64,000 nt of DNA from Allacma fusca (taxonomy: Eukaryota; Arthropoda; Collembola; Symphypleona; Sminthuridae): contig OX359246.1 of NCBI GenBank assembly GCA_947179485.1, positions 33,294,001 to 33,358,000 on the forward strand, read 5' to 3'. The position numbers and the translations under genes were made by a program. The notes beneath the pieces were generated by a model. It had not been told where the DNA came from. It ran no database searches and saw nothing but the letters and a program-made list of their open reading frames with translations. Of the stretch, positions 12,417-24,711 are shown piece by piece (the first letter of the stretch is position 1; every line of letters begins with the position of its first letter).

Positions 12417-14921
12417 TTACCCACAATAACAATACTTTTTCAAATGTTCGTCCTGCATGCATCGACTCTGATGCCCGTAACTGCTGGTCCGGTCAATTTC
12501 CTCAGAGACCTCCCATGACCCATCAGTATGATGAGTGACCGTGGCTTCATAGGTACCCCCGCTGGGTCGAACTTTAAAATCAATATTATATCTAATTTTC
12601 TGCTTTGTCAACCGTGGGTCATTAAGGTCTCGAGGGATTTCCGACTCATCCCAATGAACATCATCCGAATTGTGGTGGACTTGAGCATTCAGCACAGAGT
12701 CAAAAACAAACTTATGACATTGTAAGTTCTTTGATATAATACCATTCAGCGTCTCCACAGCTTGACGTGCCCCTTCTATCACAATTTCATTCCCCTCCAA
12801 AATCAACGGTTTTAACTCTCGGCAAAGGCACCAATGACTGGAAAGCCCTGCTTCGTCACAGGTTCTTGTCAATGGGATCGAAAGAAATAAACTAATTCCT
12901 CTTGGAACGTTCCTTGAGGTGGCCAGCTTGAACTGTCGTTCCAATAGCGTATTCTTCTCAATATTGTTCAAATGCAAAAGATCCTTGAGAGTTTCGTGCA
13001 GGTCAAAGTGTGTCGTCAGAAGTCTTTTATTTCCTCTGAGGCGTTTAACTGCATCCGGATAGGTTTCCTGGAACCACTGGGGAAGTACAAAATAAAGGAA
13101 TGGCATCCGATCTTCAATTTTGCCCTGCAAGGTGGAACGGATATCGCCGAATCTCATTCCATGATCACTCATAAGAATGAGGACGGTATCGTTGAGGTAG
13201 CCCCCAGACTTGAACCATTGCAACGTCTCCAGCAGGAGATGATCCCCAAATTGTCCATAATTAAGTTCGTCATGAGTGAGAGCCGTAGCCCAAGTGAAAT
13301 GGAAATAACGTTTATTTTTGTTCATTGTAGTGGCCATTTTCTTCATCAATTCCAACAAAATCTCAAAGCTTAGGCGAGTCCCGTAACACATGTTTGCAAC
13401 CCCTTCCTGGGCCGTGTGACCGATTTGCTTGTCCATGGCATGTAGTGCAGGATGGTGGTAGTAGTCCGTGGGGGGGTCACGAAAACCCCGTTTCTCACAA
13501 CGAAATATCCCAACGTCATTGGCATCCTCACTGAAAGCTGTCCTGTAGCCCTCTTGAGAGAAATTCTTCCAAATGAATGGAACATCGTCAAAAAATTTGC
13601 TCACGTTCCAACCCGTTCTCTTGAGGTCCTTTAAGGAAAGACCACTTAACACTGGGACTGAAACACAGATTTTAATTGTATTTTTCTTAAGGAGGTCCTT
13701 ATATAAGGTCTAGAGAATAAATAAGGATTATGTCCACATTTTCCAGATAATTACAGCGTCCTCTCTATACAAGAGACGGCATTGTATTTTTTGAATCAAA
13801 AATATAAAAATAAAGGGATTTCGAGGCTTCACTTATAGAGAGAGAGAGCGGGCTGTAATATAAATTTTTAGACACTAACAAATAACAATTTACGGGTGTT
13901 CGGGAATGTGTTGTCAGCATTCTTGTTATATCCCCACATGCCAATGGCGGACAGATCATTGACCAGGTACGCATAGGAAGATTTAAAATTTCTCATGAAA
14001 TTCATATGGGAAACGGAATCCACCCCAAAAATTACAACATTTACCCTTTTTCTACCTGCGGGTTCTATGAATCTTGAATTTGAAAGGGGTTTCAATGGCA
14101 CGAGCCCAAATATGTCCAGGAGTGTGTAAGAGGCAATATCATTTTTTGTAGTGAGACACTTCACTAGTATAAACTCAAAATCTTGAGGAATTTTTGTTAC
14201 GTTACTGCTGATGAGATTGCAAGTAGTGGCTGTCCTATAAATAGAAGGAAAAAACATGAAGTTCAAACTCTTGTGAGAGAACCCGTAGTAAAAAAATTAT
14301 TATTGTTAATTCAATTAACTTGACAAATTATTGACATTCGGGCTGATGGGATTTTGCCAAAATAATTCATTCATGTCATAAAATTTCCAATGTTCGATCT
14401 CTTATAGTAAGAGTGCAGAACAGTACTAATGAATCTTGTATGGTTTAATTGCAAGGTATAGAACGGTCATTATTATTAAATTTGATTTACTCAATTTCCA
14501 TTTCTGAACCCCTCTTCCTTTCAAACTTGAGATAACAGCAACTGAAATAACCATCTTCTCTTGGATCCCGCAACTGAATCAAGTTCCCCTCATTGTCGGT
14601 AGTGAAATAACGTGGATGATCTGAGGAACAGCTTAAATTTTTGTCGGGCATCCCAATATATTTCTCGATCGAAGGATCGTAGGGATTAAGCTCTGGGATG
14701 TGACACTTGACGAGAGGAGATTTCAGAGATTTTTTCGAAGAAAAGTGAAAATAGTTGAGAGATATGTAGAAATTCCTTGCATAGGATAAGTAAAAAATAA
14801 GAGTGATCACTAGTATTGACCAGATTGCTACAGCAGACCTTACTGGGGAGGTTAATTTGCTGGAGGTAGTTACACGATTTAATTTGGCACGAAAATAATT
14901 TCTTTGTATAAAAGTTTTCAT
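12417..14921 (-). CDS. DUF229 family type II membrane protein
   Basis: Three exons, 14921-14491, 14234-13894 and 13657-12417, join with phases 2 and 1 to give about 670 residues, the normal length for the family. The chosen ATG at 14921 is the first usable one; upstream in-frame codons are non-ATG. A single hydrophobic segment near residue 40 (WSILVITLIFYLSYA) predicts a signal anchor with a lumenal or extracellular C-terminal body. The body shows the alkaline-phosphatase/sulfatase superfamily pattern of DUF229. VVIFGVDSVS marks the likely nucleophile strand. The exon 2/exon 3 junction rebuilds NTFPNTLPVLSG, a family hallmark, and LMSDHGMRFGD carries the metal-binding Asp-His. The substrate is unknown for this family; a secretory-pathway hydrolase or transferase role is inference. 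A truncated pseudogene copy lies downstream. Confidence 0.88.
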
Positions 14922-16377
14922 ATTTATAGTACTCAAGGATTTTTTACCCTTTTGCGCACGAGATATTTTTATGGTAGCTATAGGTATTCTATCGAATGAG
15001 TTTTGGGCGAGTTGTTTACAATTCAATCACATACCTTGAGGCGCATTTCATATTGAAAATAATTTGATGTCAATAGTCAGTTCAGTCAACTAATCAGTGA
15101 CAATGATATATGTGTGACTCCTTAGCCTCACATCCCAATTATTATTCTACTTAGGTATGTATTTTACAATTATTACATAAACAAAACATATTATTACAAT
15201 GTTCCATTCATATGCCCGTATACTCGTAAGACGTCATTTCTGGATTGGTACCGTACTCTATAGTAAATATTATTACGCACGTAATTATTAAAAGTATTTT
15301 GTGTTTGTTGGTAACTCTTTTGGTACATTGTCCTAAATCCAACGGGTTTCATAGGCACTGAGAAGAGTACCCTAACACTCCTACCTTACCTTGTACTACT
15401 AGCAACTAAACGACTACTGTTGATAATATTTTTTCTGCAACAGTTTCTATACAGCCTTTCAGATCAGGGATATAGTACATAGTTCAAAAAATACGTTCAA
15501 CGTTCGTGGATACAATTTGTGATACTATTGGCTATTGGCCTTGGGTGATAAAGGTTGAACAAGGAAAATAAAGTTCCTATAATGATCACATTTTGTATTT
15601 TAAGAAATCTGGACTGGAGTTAATTTTTTGTATAACATGAGAACTATTAAACGCTACAGCGTAAAAGAAAGCTAAATGGGGAAAATGCTAGTCTATAAAT
15701 AAAAATGAGATGTTAAGTGGGTAGTGGTAACAAGCAATCTGAAAACTAACAGGAATGTCAAAGTGCTGTGAATGTTCTCGTAGGTGAAATACACACATAT
15801 ATTAAAGAAACTGCAAGTTATCAAAAGTTACAAATTATTATTCCAACATGGCCCTTTCACAACCATTTCGTTTTCTTTGATCACGTACACACACATGTAT
15901 GTATGCTTGCTTCGTGAATGTACAGGGCAGAGCGCTATTTTTGCATTACAGAATAAAATTTATTTAATTACAGCTACAGTTACAATGGTACTAAATTAAT
16001 GAGTAATTCCAACCAGACACGTATGTATATCGTCTGTTAAACTATTGGCTACAGTTTCTGGTTTTTTTATTTTAATAAAATATACAAAGGCAATAATTAT
16101 ATCTTAAAATACCCACTAAATTTCAACTTATTAATAATTATTACACATACATAGATACATACTTACACATGCATAACTAATGCGAAAGAGAACATGTATA
16201 TTAAGGGGTTAGCCTGACAACCAAATGTTTAGTATATATTGCATTTTTGAGAATGTTTCATGACCGGATCAAGCTTCACATTAATATCAAGTTGGACACC
16301 TATCATCAAATGGTTAATAAATACGTTAGAAAACATTTCCAAAGAATAGTTTATCTATTTTATACTCTTAAACGCCT
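14922..16377. other. intergenic spacer
   Basis: The stretch probably contains the 5' region of the DUF229 gene and the 3' untranslated region of the minus-strand zinc-finger gene. I see no coding exon. TATGTATGT-type microsatellite runs occur near 15.9 and 16.1 kb. Confidence 0.4.
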
Positions 16378-17637
16378 TCACAATCCCATAATCTCATCCA
16401 CAAATGGAGCATGATCAGTCCCTACGGAAATATGTCCTAGTGGTTGTGTTTGAAAGTGGCCTTTCTGCATATGAGCATTCAGTCGTTCTTTCCTTGAGAA
16501 GCTCTTGTCACATTGTTCACACCTGAAAGGGCGTTCCCCCGTATGGATTAATTTGTGCCTTTGAAGGTGATGGTTTCGACTGAAAGTGTGCCCACAAACG
16601 TCACAAGCAAATGCAAATATCCTATTAGGATTCTTCTTCCTCCCCCTTTTCCCTTTCGGTGGCACAGACACGCTCACACTAGGAGTTAACTTAGGAAGCT
16701 TCATCTTTCCAACGAAAAATTTCGGATCGAAAGTCGTATTGTTTGAAGCCGCACTCAAATTCTCGGGATTAGGCACCTTCAGAGAAACCGGCAATGGAAC
16801 TAATTTAGGCAACGGAGGAGTGCTGACTGGAACACTCTCTAAACCTGGCACTGGTACAGTCTTCCTACCCGCATGAACTTGCATATGAAGGACCAGCTCA
16901 TCTTTAACTTTGAAACAGGCCGGACACTCCCCACATTTAAAAGGCTTCTGCTTCGCATGTACCTTCGAATGAAGCTCGAAATTCTTTTTCCTGGAAAAGG
17001 CCGTCAAACAAAGGTCACAAAAGAAAACTTTCTGCTCCACCAGATGAGTCATTTGATGGCGGGAGAGGTGCCAGCGACTTGCAAAGGTTCCCCCACAAAC
17101 ATCACAACTGTGGGGACGGTCTCCAGTATGGATCTTCACATGTCGGTTGAGCTGACTCTTGAACCGGAATTTTTTCGGACAGATCATACAACCAAATTGT
17201 TTGGAGAGGATTGTGTTCGACCCTGTAGGGTGAAAACTAAGAATACTACTCAATTCAAAATTATTACTAATAGGCTTCTGATCTGACGAACTGTCATAAG
17301 GCTCATTGTTCATGTTCGGGCAGTCTTCCATATGTTCTTCCAAGGAATCCTCGGACTCAAACTCGGCATGACAGTAGGGACAACTTGTGTCATCCCCTTC
17401 TACTGGCTCCGTCTTCACCACCGGCTCAAACTGGAAGATATCTGAGGGCTGAACGGTCTCAATCATCGTCATCGGGTCATTCGAATTCGAGGAGTCGGTG
17501 TCATCATCTCCCCATACTTCCGTATCTTCTTCAAACATTTGGTCCATCTCTAGCGATAAGTCAGGGATCCCGGCATTTAGAGAGCTGTCACGCGTCAGTC
17601 TGATCTTCCGGCTAGGTTCTTCCGGATCCTTAGCCAT
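16378..17637 (-). CDS. C2H2 zinc-finger protein (six fingers plus one CCHC-like)
   Basis: A single coding exon encodes about 419 residues from the ATG at 17637; the frame upstream reaches only a non-ATG codon before an intron acceptor at 17644. The N-terminal 80 residues are acidic. VKTEP near residue 85 fits a sumoylation site. A CxxC...H...C motif (CPYCHAEF to EHMEDC) spans about residues 86-106. Four classical C2H2 fingers follow at about 148-255, with TGDRP and similar linkers. A Pro/Val-rich spacer ends in the AT-hook-like basic patch KGKRGRKK. The last two fingers, at about 343-394, are joined by a perfect TGERP linker. This is a nuclear DNA-binding transcription factor; the target is unknown. 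It shares the N-terminal CCHC-like finger with the next zinc-finger gene upstream, so the two are probably paralogues. Confidence 0.93.
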   Translation of the reverse strand: MAKDPEEPSRKIRLTRDSSLNAGIPDLSLEMDQMFEEDTEVWGDDDTDSSNSNDPMTMIETVQPSDIFQFEPVVKTEPVEGDDTSCPYCHAEFESEDSLEEHMEDCPNMNNEPYDSSSDQKPISNNFELSSILSFHPTGSNTILSKQFGCMICPKKFRFKSQLNRHVKIHTGDRPHSCDVCGGTFASRWHLSRHQMTHLVEQKVFFCDLCLTAFSRKKNFELHSKVHAKQKPFKCGECPACFKVKDELVLHMQVHAGRKTVPVPGLESVPVSTPPLPKLVPLPVSLKVPNPENLSAASNNTTFDPKFFVGKMKLPKLTPSVSVSVPPKGKRGRKKNPNRIFAFACDVCGHTFSRNHHLQRHKLIHTGERPFRCEQCDKSFSRKERLNAHMQKGHFQTQPLGHISVGTDHAPFVDEIMGL

Positions 17638-17940
17638 GGGATATCTGGTCAGTACAGAATAATACACACTATTTACATATGTATATTACTTTAAATTCGA
17701 AATCTTTCCCATATATTCATTATTTAATCCCTCCCAATCAAAATCCATTTCAAATACAATACTAAAACAACTATACTCATCCCTCATTCAAAATAACAAT
17801 CAATCAACAGAACCCACTTTCAACACTAACCATTTCAATTTAAAAATACTTAAATGAAAAAATTCTGGAAACGTCAACAACTATAAATTATAAACCAACA
17901 ACAATACATTCTAAACCATTAATACACACTGACAACTTAC

Positions 17941-17967
17941 CTATTGTTTCTTAACGTAAAGCGCCAT
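17941..17967 (-). promoter_or_regulatory. short uORF in the 5' untranslated exon of the zinc-finger gene
   Basis: Upstream of the coding exon a strong donor (AATAG|GTAAGT) at 17,941/17,940 matches the acceptor at 17,644, defining a 5' untranslated intron. An eight-codon uORF, ATGGCGCTTTACG onward, ends with TAG exactly on the last base of this exon. It could dampen translation of the main frame. Confidence 0.45.
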
Positions 17968-19824
17968 GTTTCCTCAATCACTGTGACATTGACATTACAT
18001 GATTCATCCAAAATCCACAGATTGAATTAACTCTTGATTCACAGTCAACAATAAATTATTATTAGCCTTAGTGCTAATTAATCAGCAGTCTCACTTTTTG
18101 TATTGTAGTAATTATCGGTATGCTATAATTATTTATTTGTAACCCTAACGTGTGTGTAACTACAGTTTAAAAATACTGACAGTTCTCAATTTCGACATTT
18201 TTCAAATTAATTGCGTTCCTTGGGAACTATTTTAATTGCAGTCGTGCTGAAATACGTACGCAATGTTTAAACTGTTCGATATGTTAATTAGTTGATAATT
18301 TGTACTTAAACTACACTGTATGAATAAATGCACACAAATCAAATTCAAGGCAAAGTGTCTTCCTAAATAAATTATTTTGTTTTGAAATGTAATTTGTTAC
18401 TCCTTGTACATACAGGTGGTGGTTGTGCATTGAAGGCTTCAGTTCAGATTGCAGAATTCGGAGGAGCACAGGAGCTCTAAGCTCTGAGCTAGAGCTTTAA
18501 TAATGAAGGGGAAAAAAAGAGTGATTTGAGTTTCCCCCCGAAATGCTCAAGGATATATGAGCTTCAATGGATTTGAGGGATTTTGTCCGATTTGGGTTTT
18601 GTTTTTTTTTGTTGGGTCATCAAATAATTTTTTAAAGCTCTTCTGGAAATGAACAACATCTGTGCTATTGATGTATGAAATTAAAATACAAATAGTCCGT
18701 TATCAGTGCTGGTATAGTTACAGAGAGTTGGTGTTTATAAGATGTGAGTTAGGACTTGGAGAGCTGATGAAGTCATAAATATAATGAATAATAATTTAAT
18801 TAAAATTAAATTTTATATTGGATCACTATGACAGTGTATCACTTGACTGTAGCTTTATTATTGCTACTGCAAGGTACATAGAACAAACCGTATACGTAAT
18901 TATAAAATAAAAATATTCTGACAACATCATCACATTACGTAATTAAACATTTACTTAATTTTTAAAACCAAATGTATATTTTAAAAATATTACAGGGGTC
19001 CGATTTCTGCAGTATCACCTGGGGACCTGGGGATATAATTGTATTCAATAAAATTATTAAGGATTTTTCCAAAATCATCTATTTATTTTGACAAAATCGA
19101 GCATGTTCGGGGATTTGATTTTTGACAAGAACGGATTTTCAGATCCTGCTGTTTTTTTAAGTGTTTTTTTTTTGCGTTGAGAAACCAGGAATTCTGAATT
19201 TTATTGTAAAATAGGGATTTTTGGAATCCTTGACGCAGGGGAAGGTACAGAAATCGGAGGACTGTAAATATACAAAAGTACTAGATCACGTTTAGGAATT
19301 ATGGCAGTCATCAATATGGAGTAACCAGTAACTACAAAAAAAAAGATTTGAGAAACACTAAAATATTTTTTTTAGAATAAGACAAGACTATGGAAATAAA
19401 GTTGAGGGCTATAAAGGATTAGCTTTTCTGTAATCTAGTTGTACATAATTGGGATCTGTGGTAGTATATATGTAATTAGGTGCCTGCGGACAATAAATTT
19501 ATTTGGGTTTATGCGATTTCATGGACTGAAATTGAAGAGGTAAAAATACAGTGTGTGGGATTAGGGAATGAATGGAGATTGTAGCAAAATTACGATATGA
19601 TACACACAGTGTAACGGTATAATTAAATTTACAGTCGCTAAAATAAAGAGGAGTTACATTAAAAGAGCATAGCAGTAAGAACAAGTGAAGTGGGTACAAT
19701 ACAAAAATAGGGAGTTTAATACTACCCAGATGATAGAATACAAAAGGATTGTATAAACAAGTGTAGATATTTCTTAGGAAGCACAATGTGGATCGTGAAT
19801 GTATACGTATGAATGTTGGAGAAA
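17968..19824. other. intergenic region between the zinc-finger genes
   Basis: This holds the putative promoter of the 16.4-kb zinc-finger gene and the 3' flank of the 19.8-kb one. No further exon is visible. The CT-rich minus-strand frame at about 19.5-19.8 kb has no domain and is probably 3' untranslated sequence. Confidence 0.4.
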
Positions 19825-21266
19825 TTAATCGCAGATTATAACATCAACTTGGCCACCTTTCCCCCCACCCCCAAGGCACCCTGGGTTGTCGGAGCAATGG
19901 ACGTCCAAGTCCTTTTGCCGATTGTAGCATTCCCCGCAGATGGTGCAAGAGTATGGGTATTCATTGACATGGGTCTTTTCATGATCCTCGAGGTAGCTTC
20001 TCAGGAAGAAGGACTTATCACAAAAACTGCAACTGTATGGTTTCTCAATCTCGAGCCGATGTTGCAATTCATGCTCTTCAAGGAGCTCCTTCGAAGAGAA
20101 ATCCCGAGGACAACGGTCACAAGGGTACCTCACATTTTCCGGGAGACGGGCTGAACTGGATTTCCTTCGCTTTGGAGGAGGAGATGGTTGCTTGTCTATA
20201 CTAACATTTGCTGAAAGCTCAGAAGTAGAAATTAAATTGTCCTTCTCCAACCACAAATGAACAGCGTCCGGAGAGAGTAAATGGACATTGTATAAATGTC
20301 TCCTTAGAGATCTTTTCATGGAAAATTTCTGATTACAAATACCACAGAAAACCCTTGAAGATACTTTTGGCGGTTTGGGAGGTGATTTAGGAGATTCCTG
20401 AGGTTTAGTGAGTCTATGTCCATGAATGATTCTTTCATGAGCTCGTAACCCCGGTAATGTATCGAAGCGTCGAGTGCAATAGTCACAAGAAAATTTGTTA
20501 ACTTTCCTTTGGTACGAGTCCTCAGGACTGAAATCCGGGTCTTCATCAGAGTCATCATCTTCATCGGAGTCAGCTTGAGATTCAAGGTTTTGCGTGACCA
20601 CAGCGATTGCACTCCGAATTCCTTCACAGTACTCCAAATGCTCTTGGACACAATCCTCCGTGACATATTTTTGGCTGCATTTTGGGCAAGTATAATAAGT
20701 TCCAATTTTCGGATCCGTCTTTTTCTGGATCTTGAATTCCACCACCGGTTTTATGTCCGGAGTGCTACTAATTTTTTCAAAGGTGATTCTGTCAGTTGGT
20801 AACCCCGTCAATGGACTCAAAGCTTCCGAACAATCTGCCTCATATAGAGAGTCCGGTTCTGCGGGTACTTCGTCCGGATCTTGACCTTCGTCTCGATCTT
20901 GACCTTCGTCTATCAAAAGCTGAACTTCTGGTGACGGGGGGATTTCCAACGATGTTGGAATTTCTGGTGAAGGTAGAACTTCTGGTAAACTGTCATCATC
21001 TTGATTTATTACCTCTCCCTTGTCCGATTCGGGGTCCTCGACCACTGCTGAAGATTCCAACGAATACGCACTCAGGATTTTTACATGGTCATGCTCAGAT
21101 TTGATTTTTGGATTTGAGATTGGGATCTCTTCGGAGCTACTCGAGTTCTCATCCATTTCCGGCACTTCCGGGGAATTCTCTTCTGGCACGGGGGAATCCT
21201 CCGGTGGTTTTTCTCCAACATCTTTACAACTAATCAGTTTGGTTGTTGTCCCAGTAAATTTCTGCC
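19825..21266 (-). CDS. C2H2 zinc-finger protein, long 3' coding exon
   Basis: One long exon carries the visible protein. Its acceptor is at 21,266 (TAACAG|GGCAG), and the frame is open from there in phase 1 to the stop at 19,825. The first in-frame ATG is at 21,156 (MDENSSSSEEIP), which would give 443 residues. Because the frame is open further up, an upstream coding exon could supply the real start. The N-terminal half is acidic and proline-rich with EIPxSPE-type repeats and an IKSE motif. A CPKCxxKY...H...C finger like that of the neighbouring gene is followed by a D/E run (SDEDDDSDEDPDFS). Four C2H2 fingers come next (CDYC, CGIC, CDRC, CSFC) and a last CTIC finger with an atypical CxxNPGC end. 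It is probably a nuclear transcription regulator and a paralogue of the 16.4-kb gene. Confidence 0.88.
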
Positions 21267-23564
21267 CTGTTATTTACAAAAACCACATGTCCATGTCAAC
21301 ACTTAATTAATTAGTGTAAGGTTTCCACAGTTACAGAAATATCATGTAAGCAACAAAAATTACATATGCATGCACATATTCCAACATTAACTATACAATG
21401 AATTTTAATTTCTGCAAACATTACATCAATAATAAAATTATTATTGCTTCAAAAAATCTTTACAAACCATCTTTTAAAATTCCATCGGATGACCGCAGCA
21501 CAAAAGCCATTGGGGTTGAAATGATTGGTTACCAATTCACTACAGTAATAGTCGCCTTTAAAAAGCTTTATATAATACAAAATCACAGGAAGGTTCTAGA
21601 AATAAAAATTACCCCTAGTTTTTCAATTGTCACGTATTAATTCTGCTCTTCGGTATAATGTCTTGAGTGAATAAAATAAAACATTGAAAAATATCAACAA
21701 ATATTTCCTTCCCGCCAAGTCTTTGCTCGCAGTGTTTAGATGTACTTTACAATTTACACTTTGAGACAAGACTCATCCTAACTCACAAAATAAATCAATA
21801 ATATTTAATTTGAAGGTAATGTAAAAATTTCCAAAATAAATTTTTGTAAACTTCAAAAATTATCAAAACTGACCTACAAAGGGTCTTAGTTTGTTTTTAG
21901 TTATCGTATGGTCACTGGTCACTGCGCAGGGGCAAAATGAGACAAGGAACAAAGTCGGGATTTTGTTCGGGGAAGTTGGGTTTAGGTTTTTCATTTTGGA
22001 AATTTTAAAAAAGTAAAAAAAAAAGTGGGTGCATATACATTTGTTGAAAATTTTATTGGTTTTTGTGGTATTTTGCCGCCAGGGGTCGGATTTTTGTGGG
22101 AAGACGAGAAGATTCTTCTCAGGTAAGAAATATTTCTTGCAGGGAGAATCTCAAAGGGAAGGGATTCTTTTTTTTTGCGAAAAGGGATTTTTTTAATCCG
22201 TTGATTTTGCACAGGCACAAACCTTAAATAGAATATTTATTGTCCAATGGATTATGCCCTACGCCTGTCAAAATAATTTCAATTAAATCCGTTCAATCCG
22301 TCCGGCTTACAATTAGCCTTTGGACAGTCAAAGCAGATCTCTTTGGGCCACTCTTTGGAATTCCAGGATTTGGAAAAATTATTTACATGGCTGTTTTTTC
22401 AATTATTTCTGAGATTTTCTGAATATTTTCAGAGACTTCATGAGTAAAGTTGAAAGTGGACGGGACAAATTCTGACAGTTTTTATATTTAATGTTCTTCG
22501 TCTACACTTTGACTCTAAAAATTTGCAAAGATTTTTATACATATTTCGTAGGAAAACAATGAAGAATGAGTGTGTCCCTTCGATATACTTACTCAATTTA
22601 GTTGGCTTGGTATTTTGACATTCGTTGACAGCTACCTCACAAACGAATAGGATGTTTCGGTGTTTATTTTTGTTTGAGTATATCTTGTGTTGTTATTACA
22701 AAATTAGGGACAATACTTTAATAAGTTAAGGAATAAGTAATAATTATAGTAGTAATTTTATTAGTTCTACAATTATTATACGAATCACCTGTAATTATTA
22801 ATAAATGCAGTGTGGCTTTACCGACCTACGCTATGAGTAATTAGTTATAGGGGCACAGTGAGACAAAACTCTGTATTTGTGCCGAGCCGAGTTGCCAAGC
22901 ATTCACAATCACAACATTGTAACATGCAAGATGTTAATTATTTTTACAGTAAAACCAGTCTGTTTGTTAGTAAAATGTCCAACTCTTATTGCCCTCTAAT
23001 AAATTCACCAAACATGATATTTTCTTCAAATGTACCCATGACATAAATTTAACAGATTATAGACTTATGTTCATAGGCGCCTATGAACAGAATGGCAACT
23101 GGAAGTGAGTCAAATTTCAAGTACACATACTTACTTGTATATTGTTCCCAAACATTTTTGCATGAAGATTACCCGAATATGCTAACAAATGAACATATAT
23201 AAGTAATATTCATTTGATCACATTACACGTGTTTCATCCACTTACGAAGAAAAACTCTCAGAAAGTAAGTACATGGTTTAAATTGATTTGCGTGCTTAAA
23301 TCCGAGATAACATGAAACCGGTTGCCTAAACTGATTTAATGATCCCTTTCTTGATTGATTAAATGCTCTATCCTACTTCCATAAATTTGTACCCACGAAA
23401 TTTCTACTTAAGGAAAGCTACTGTTAATTCCAAAGTTAATAGTCCTCTGTGAAGATTCACAGGTGCAGGTGACGAGCTAACCAAAATATTCCCCATTTAT
23501 TTTAGATTACCTCTGGGATTCAAAGTTATAAAGTCTAAAATATTTTTGTAGCATATCAAGAAAA
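21267..23564. other. 5' flank of zinc-finger gene and promoter region of the CRAL-TRIO pair
   Basis: A candidate untranslated exon on the minus strand ends at about 22,593 with a strong donor (TTGA|GTAAGTAT) and contains an ATG TCA AAA... TAA mini-frame. It may be the first exon of the 19.8-21.3 kb zinc-finger gene, but I cannot prove the link. No coding exon is recognisable elsewhere. Confidence 0.35.
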
Positions 23565-24711
23565 ATGAAAAAATTGATTCATTTACTGTTTCTTGTGGCA
23601 ACTGCTTACAGTATAAAGGAAATTCCTATTCCTGATTATGGTCAGACGGATGATACGGTAACATTAATACTTCAGTCAATTAATTGTATTTTAGCTCATT
23701 CAACAAAATATGATTGTTTTTGACCTGATTCACTCATCCTCACCTTAGATTTTGCAATGGGAAGCTCCAGAAGAAACTAAACGAGACTATCCCTATTATC
23801 TTAGTGGATATGATGAAGACGGTGCTGCAAGTAAGTTCTAATCCGAACCTTCCAAAGCCTTTACAATAATGTTGTAGAAATATTACTTTCATTTTTTTAA
23901 GTTGTAATAACATTTTCAAAATTTGAATCATTGTTTGTAACCAAAGTCTGGGTAGCCGAACTGGGAAAGTGGGACACGCGTAAAGCCACTGAAGGTACAC
24001 CAGAGGGCCTGCGAAACTACAAACGAAATGTAATTCAAATGCTTAAGCGGATTTCGGGAAAAGAAATCAACCAGGAAAAAAGAACATTGGTCAACGAATT
24101 TTATTTCATAATAGATATGGAGAAATTTGATTCCCGTCAAAGTTCAACCCGGGAATGTGAGTCTATTTTATCTGTAGTTTGTAAAAAAAATTCGTTTATC
24201 TATATTTATACTCCTATACCTCACTCCAATTAAAAGTTATAAAAACAAATCCTAGCAATATGACATTAATACTATTGCAATCCAATTATCTGAAGAATGG
24301 ATAACGAAAAATAGTATTTTCGTAATTTGTTTATTTTAGCTTTAAACCTGATGCTCTGGGTTGCTCGGCAAGCGGACCAGGCTTTTACAGACAAATTAAG
24401 GGCAGCTTACATTGTCAATGGTAATTACTTTTGAGGATTTTAACACCTGAAATAAGCCGAAGTGAGATTTCTATTAAAGATAATTTAAAACCGTCAATTT
24501 TCATTTCTTTGAAATTATAGCTAACTACGTCTTCAACAAGGTATTTGAACTGATGAAACCACTTCTTGGACGGGCGTTGCATAAAGTTGAAGTACATGGC
24601 ACGAATAGAAACATCTGGATCCCAAAGCTTATGAAACACTTTCCAAAAGAGCAGGTTCCAGCTTGGTATGGAGGTTCTAAAGAGCACAAACCTCTGAAAG
24701 TTTACGGATAG
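23565..24711 (+). CDS. secreted CRAL-TRIO (SEC14-fold) protein 1
   Basis: Five exons join cleanly: 23565-23657, 23749-23830, 23947-24156, 24340-24420 and 24521-24711, with phases 0, 1, 1, 1, giving 218 residues. Exon 1 encodes a signal peptide (MKKLIHLLLFLVATAYS). The rest matches the CRAL-TRIO lipid-binding fold: YPYYLSGYDEDG, WVAELGKWD, a strand FYFIIDMEKF, the helix LWVARQADQAF, then ANYVFNKVFELMKPLLG and the C-terminal VEVHGTN...WYGG. The helical CRAL-TRIO-N domain of cytosolic members is missing, so the protein is short. It should be secreted or lumenal and carry a hydrophobic ligand; the ligand is unknown. A tandem paralogue follows 1.9 kb downstream with the same exon phases. Confidence 0.88.

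Noticed and set aside
12972-13373. 133-codon plus-strand frame
   Set aside because: It is antisense to the well-supported DUF229 exon and has no independent features. The same applies to plus-strand frames over the zinc-finger exons at 16.6-17.6 and 19.8-21.3 kb.
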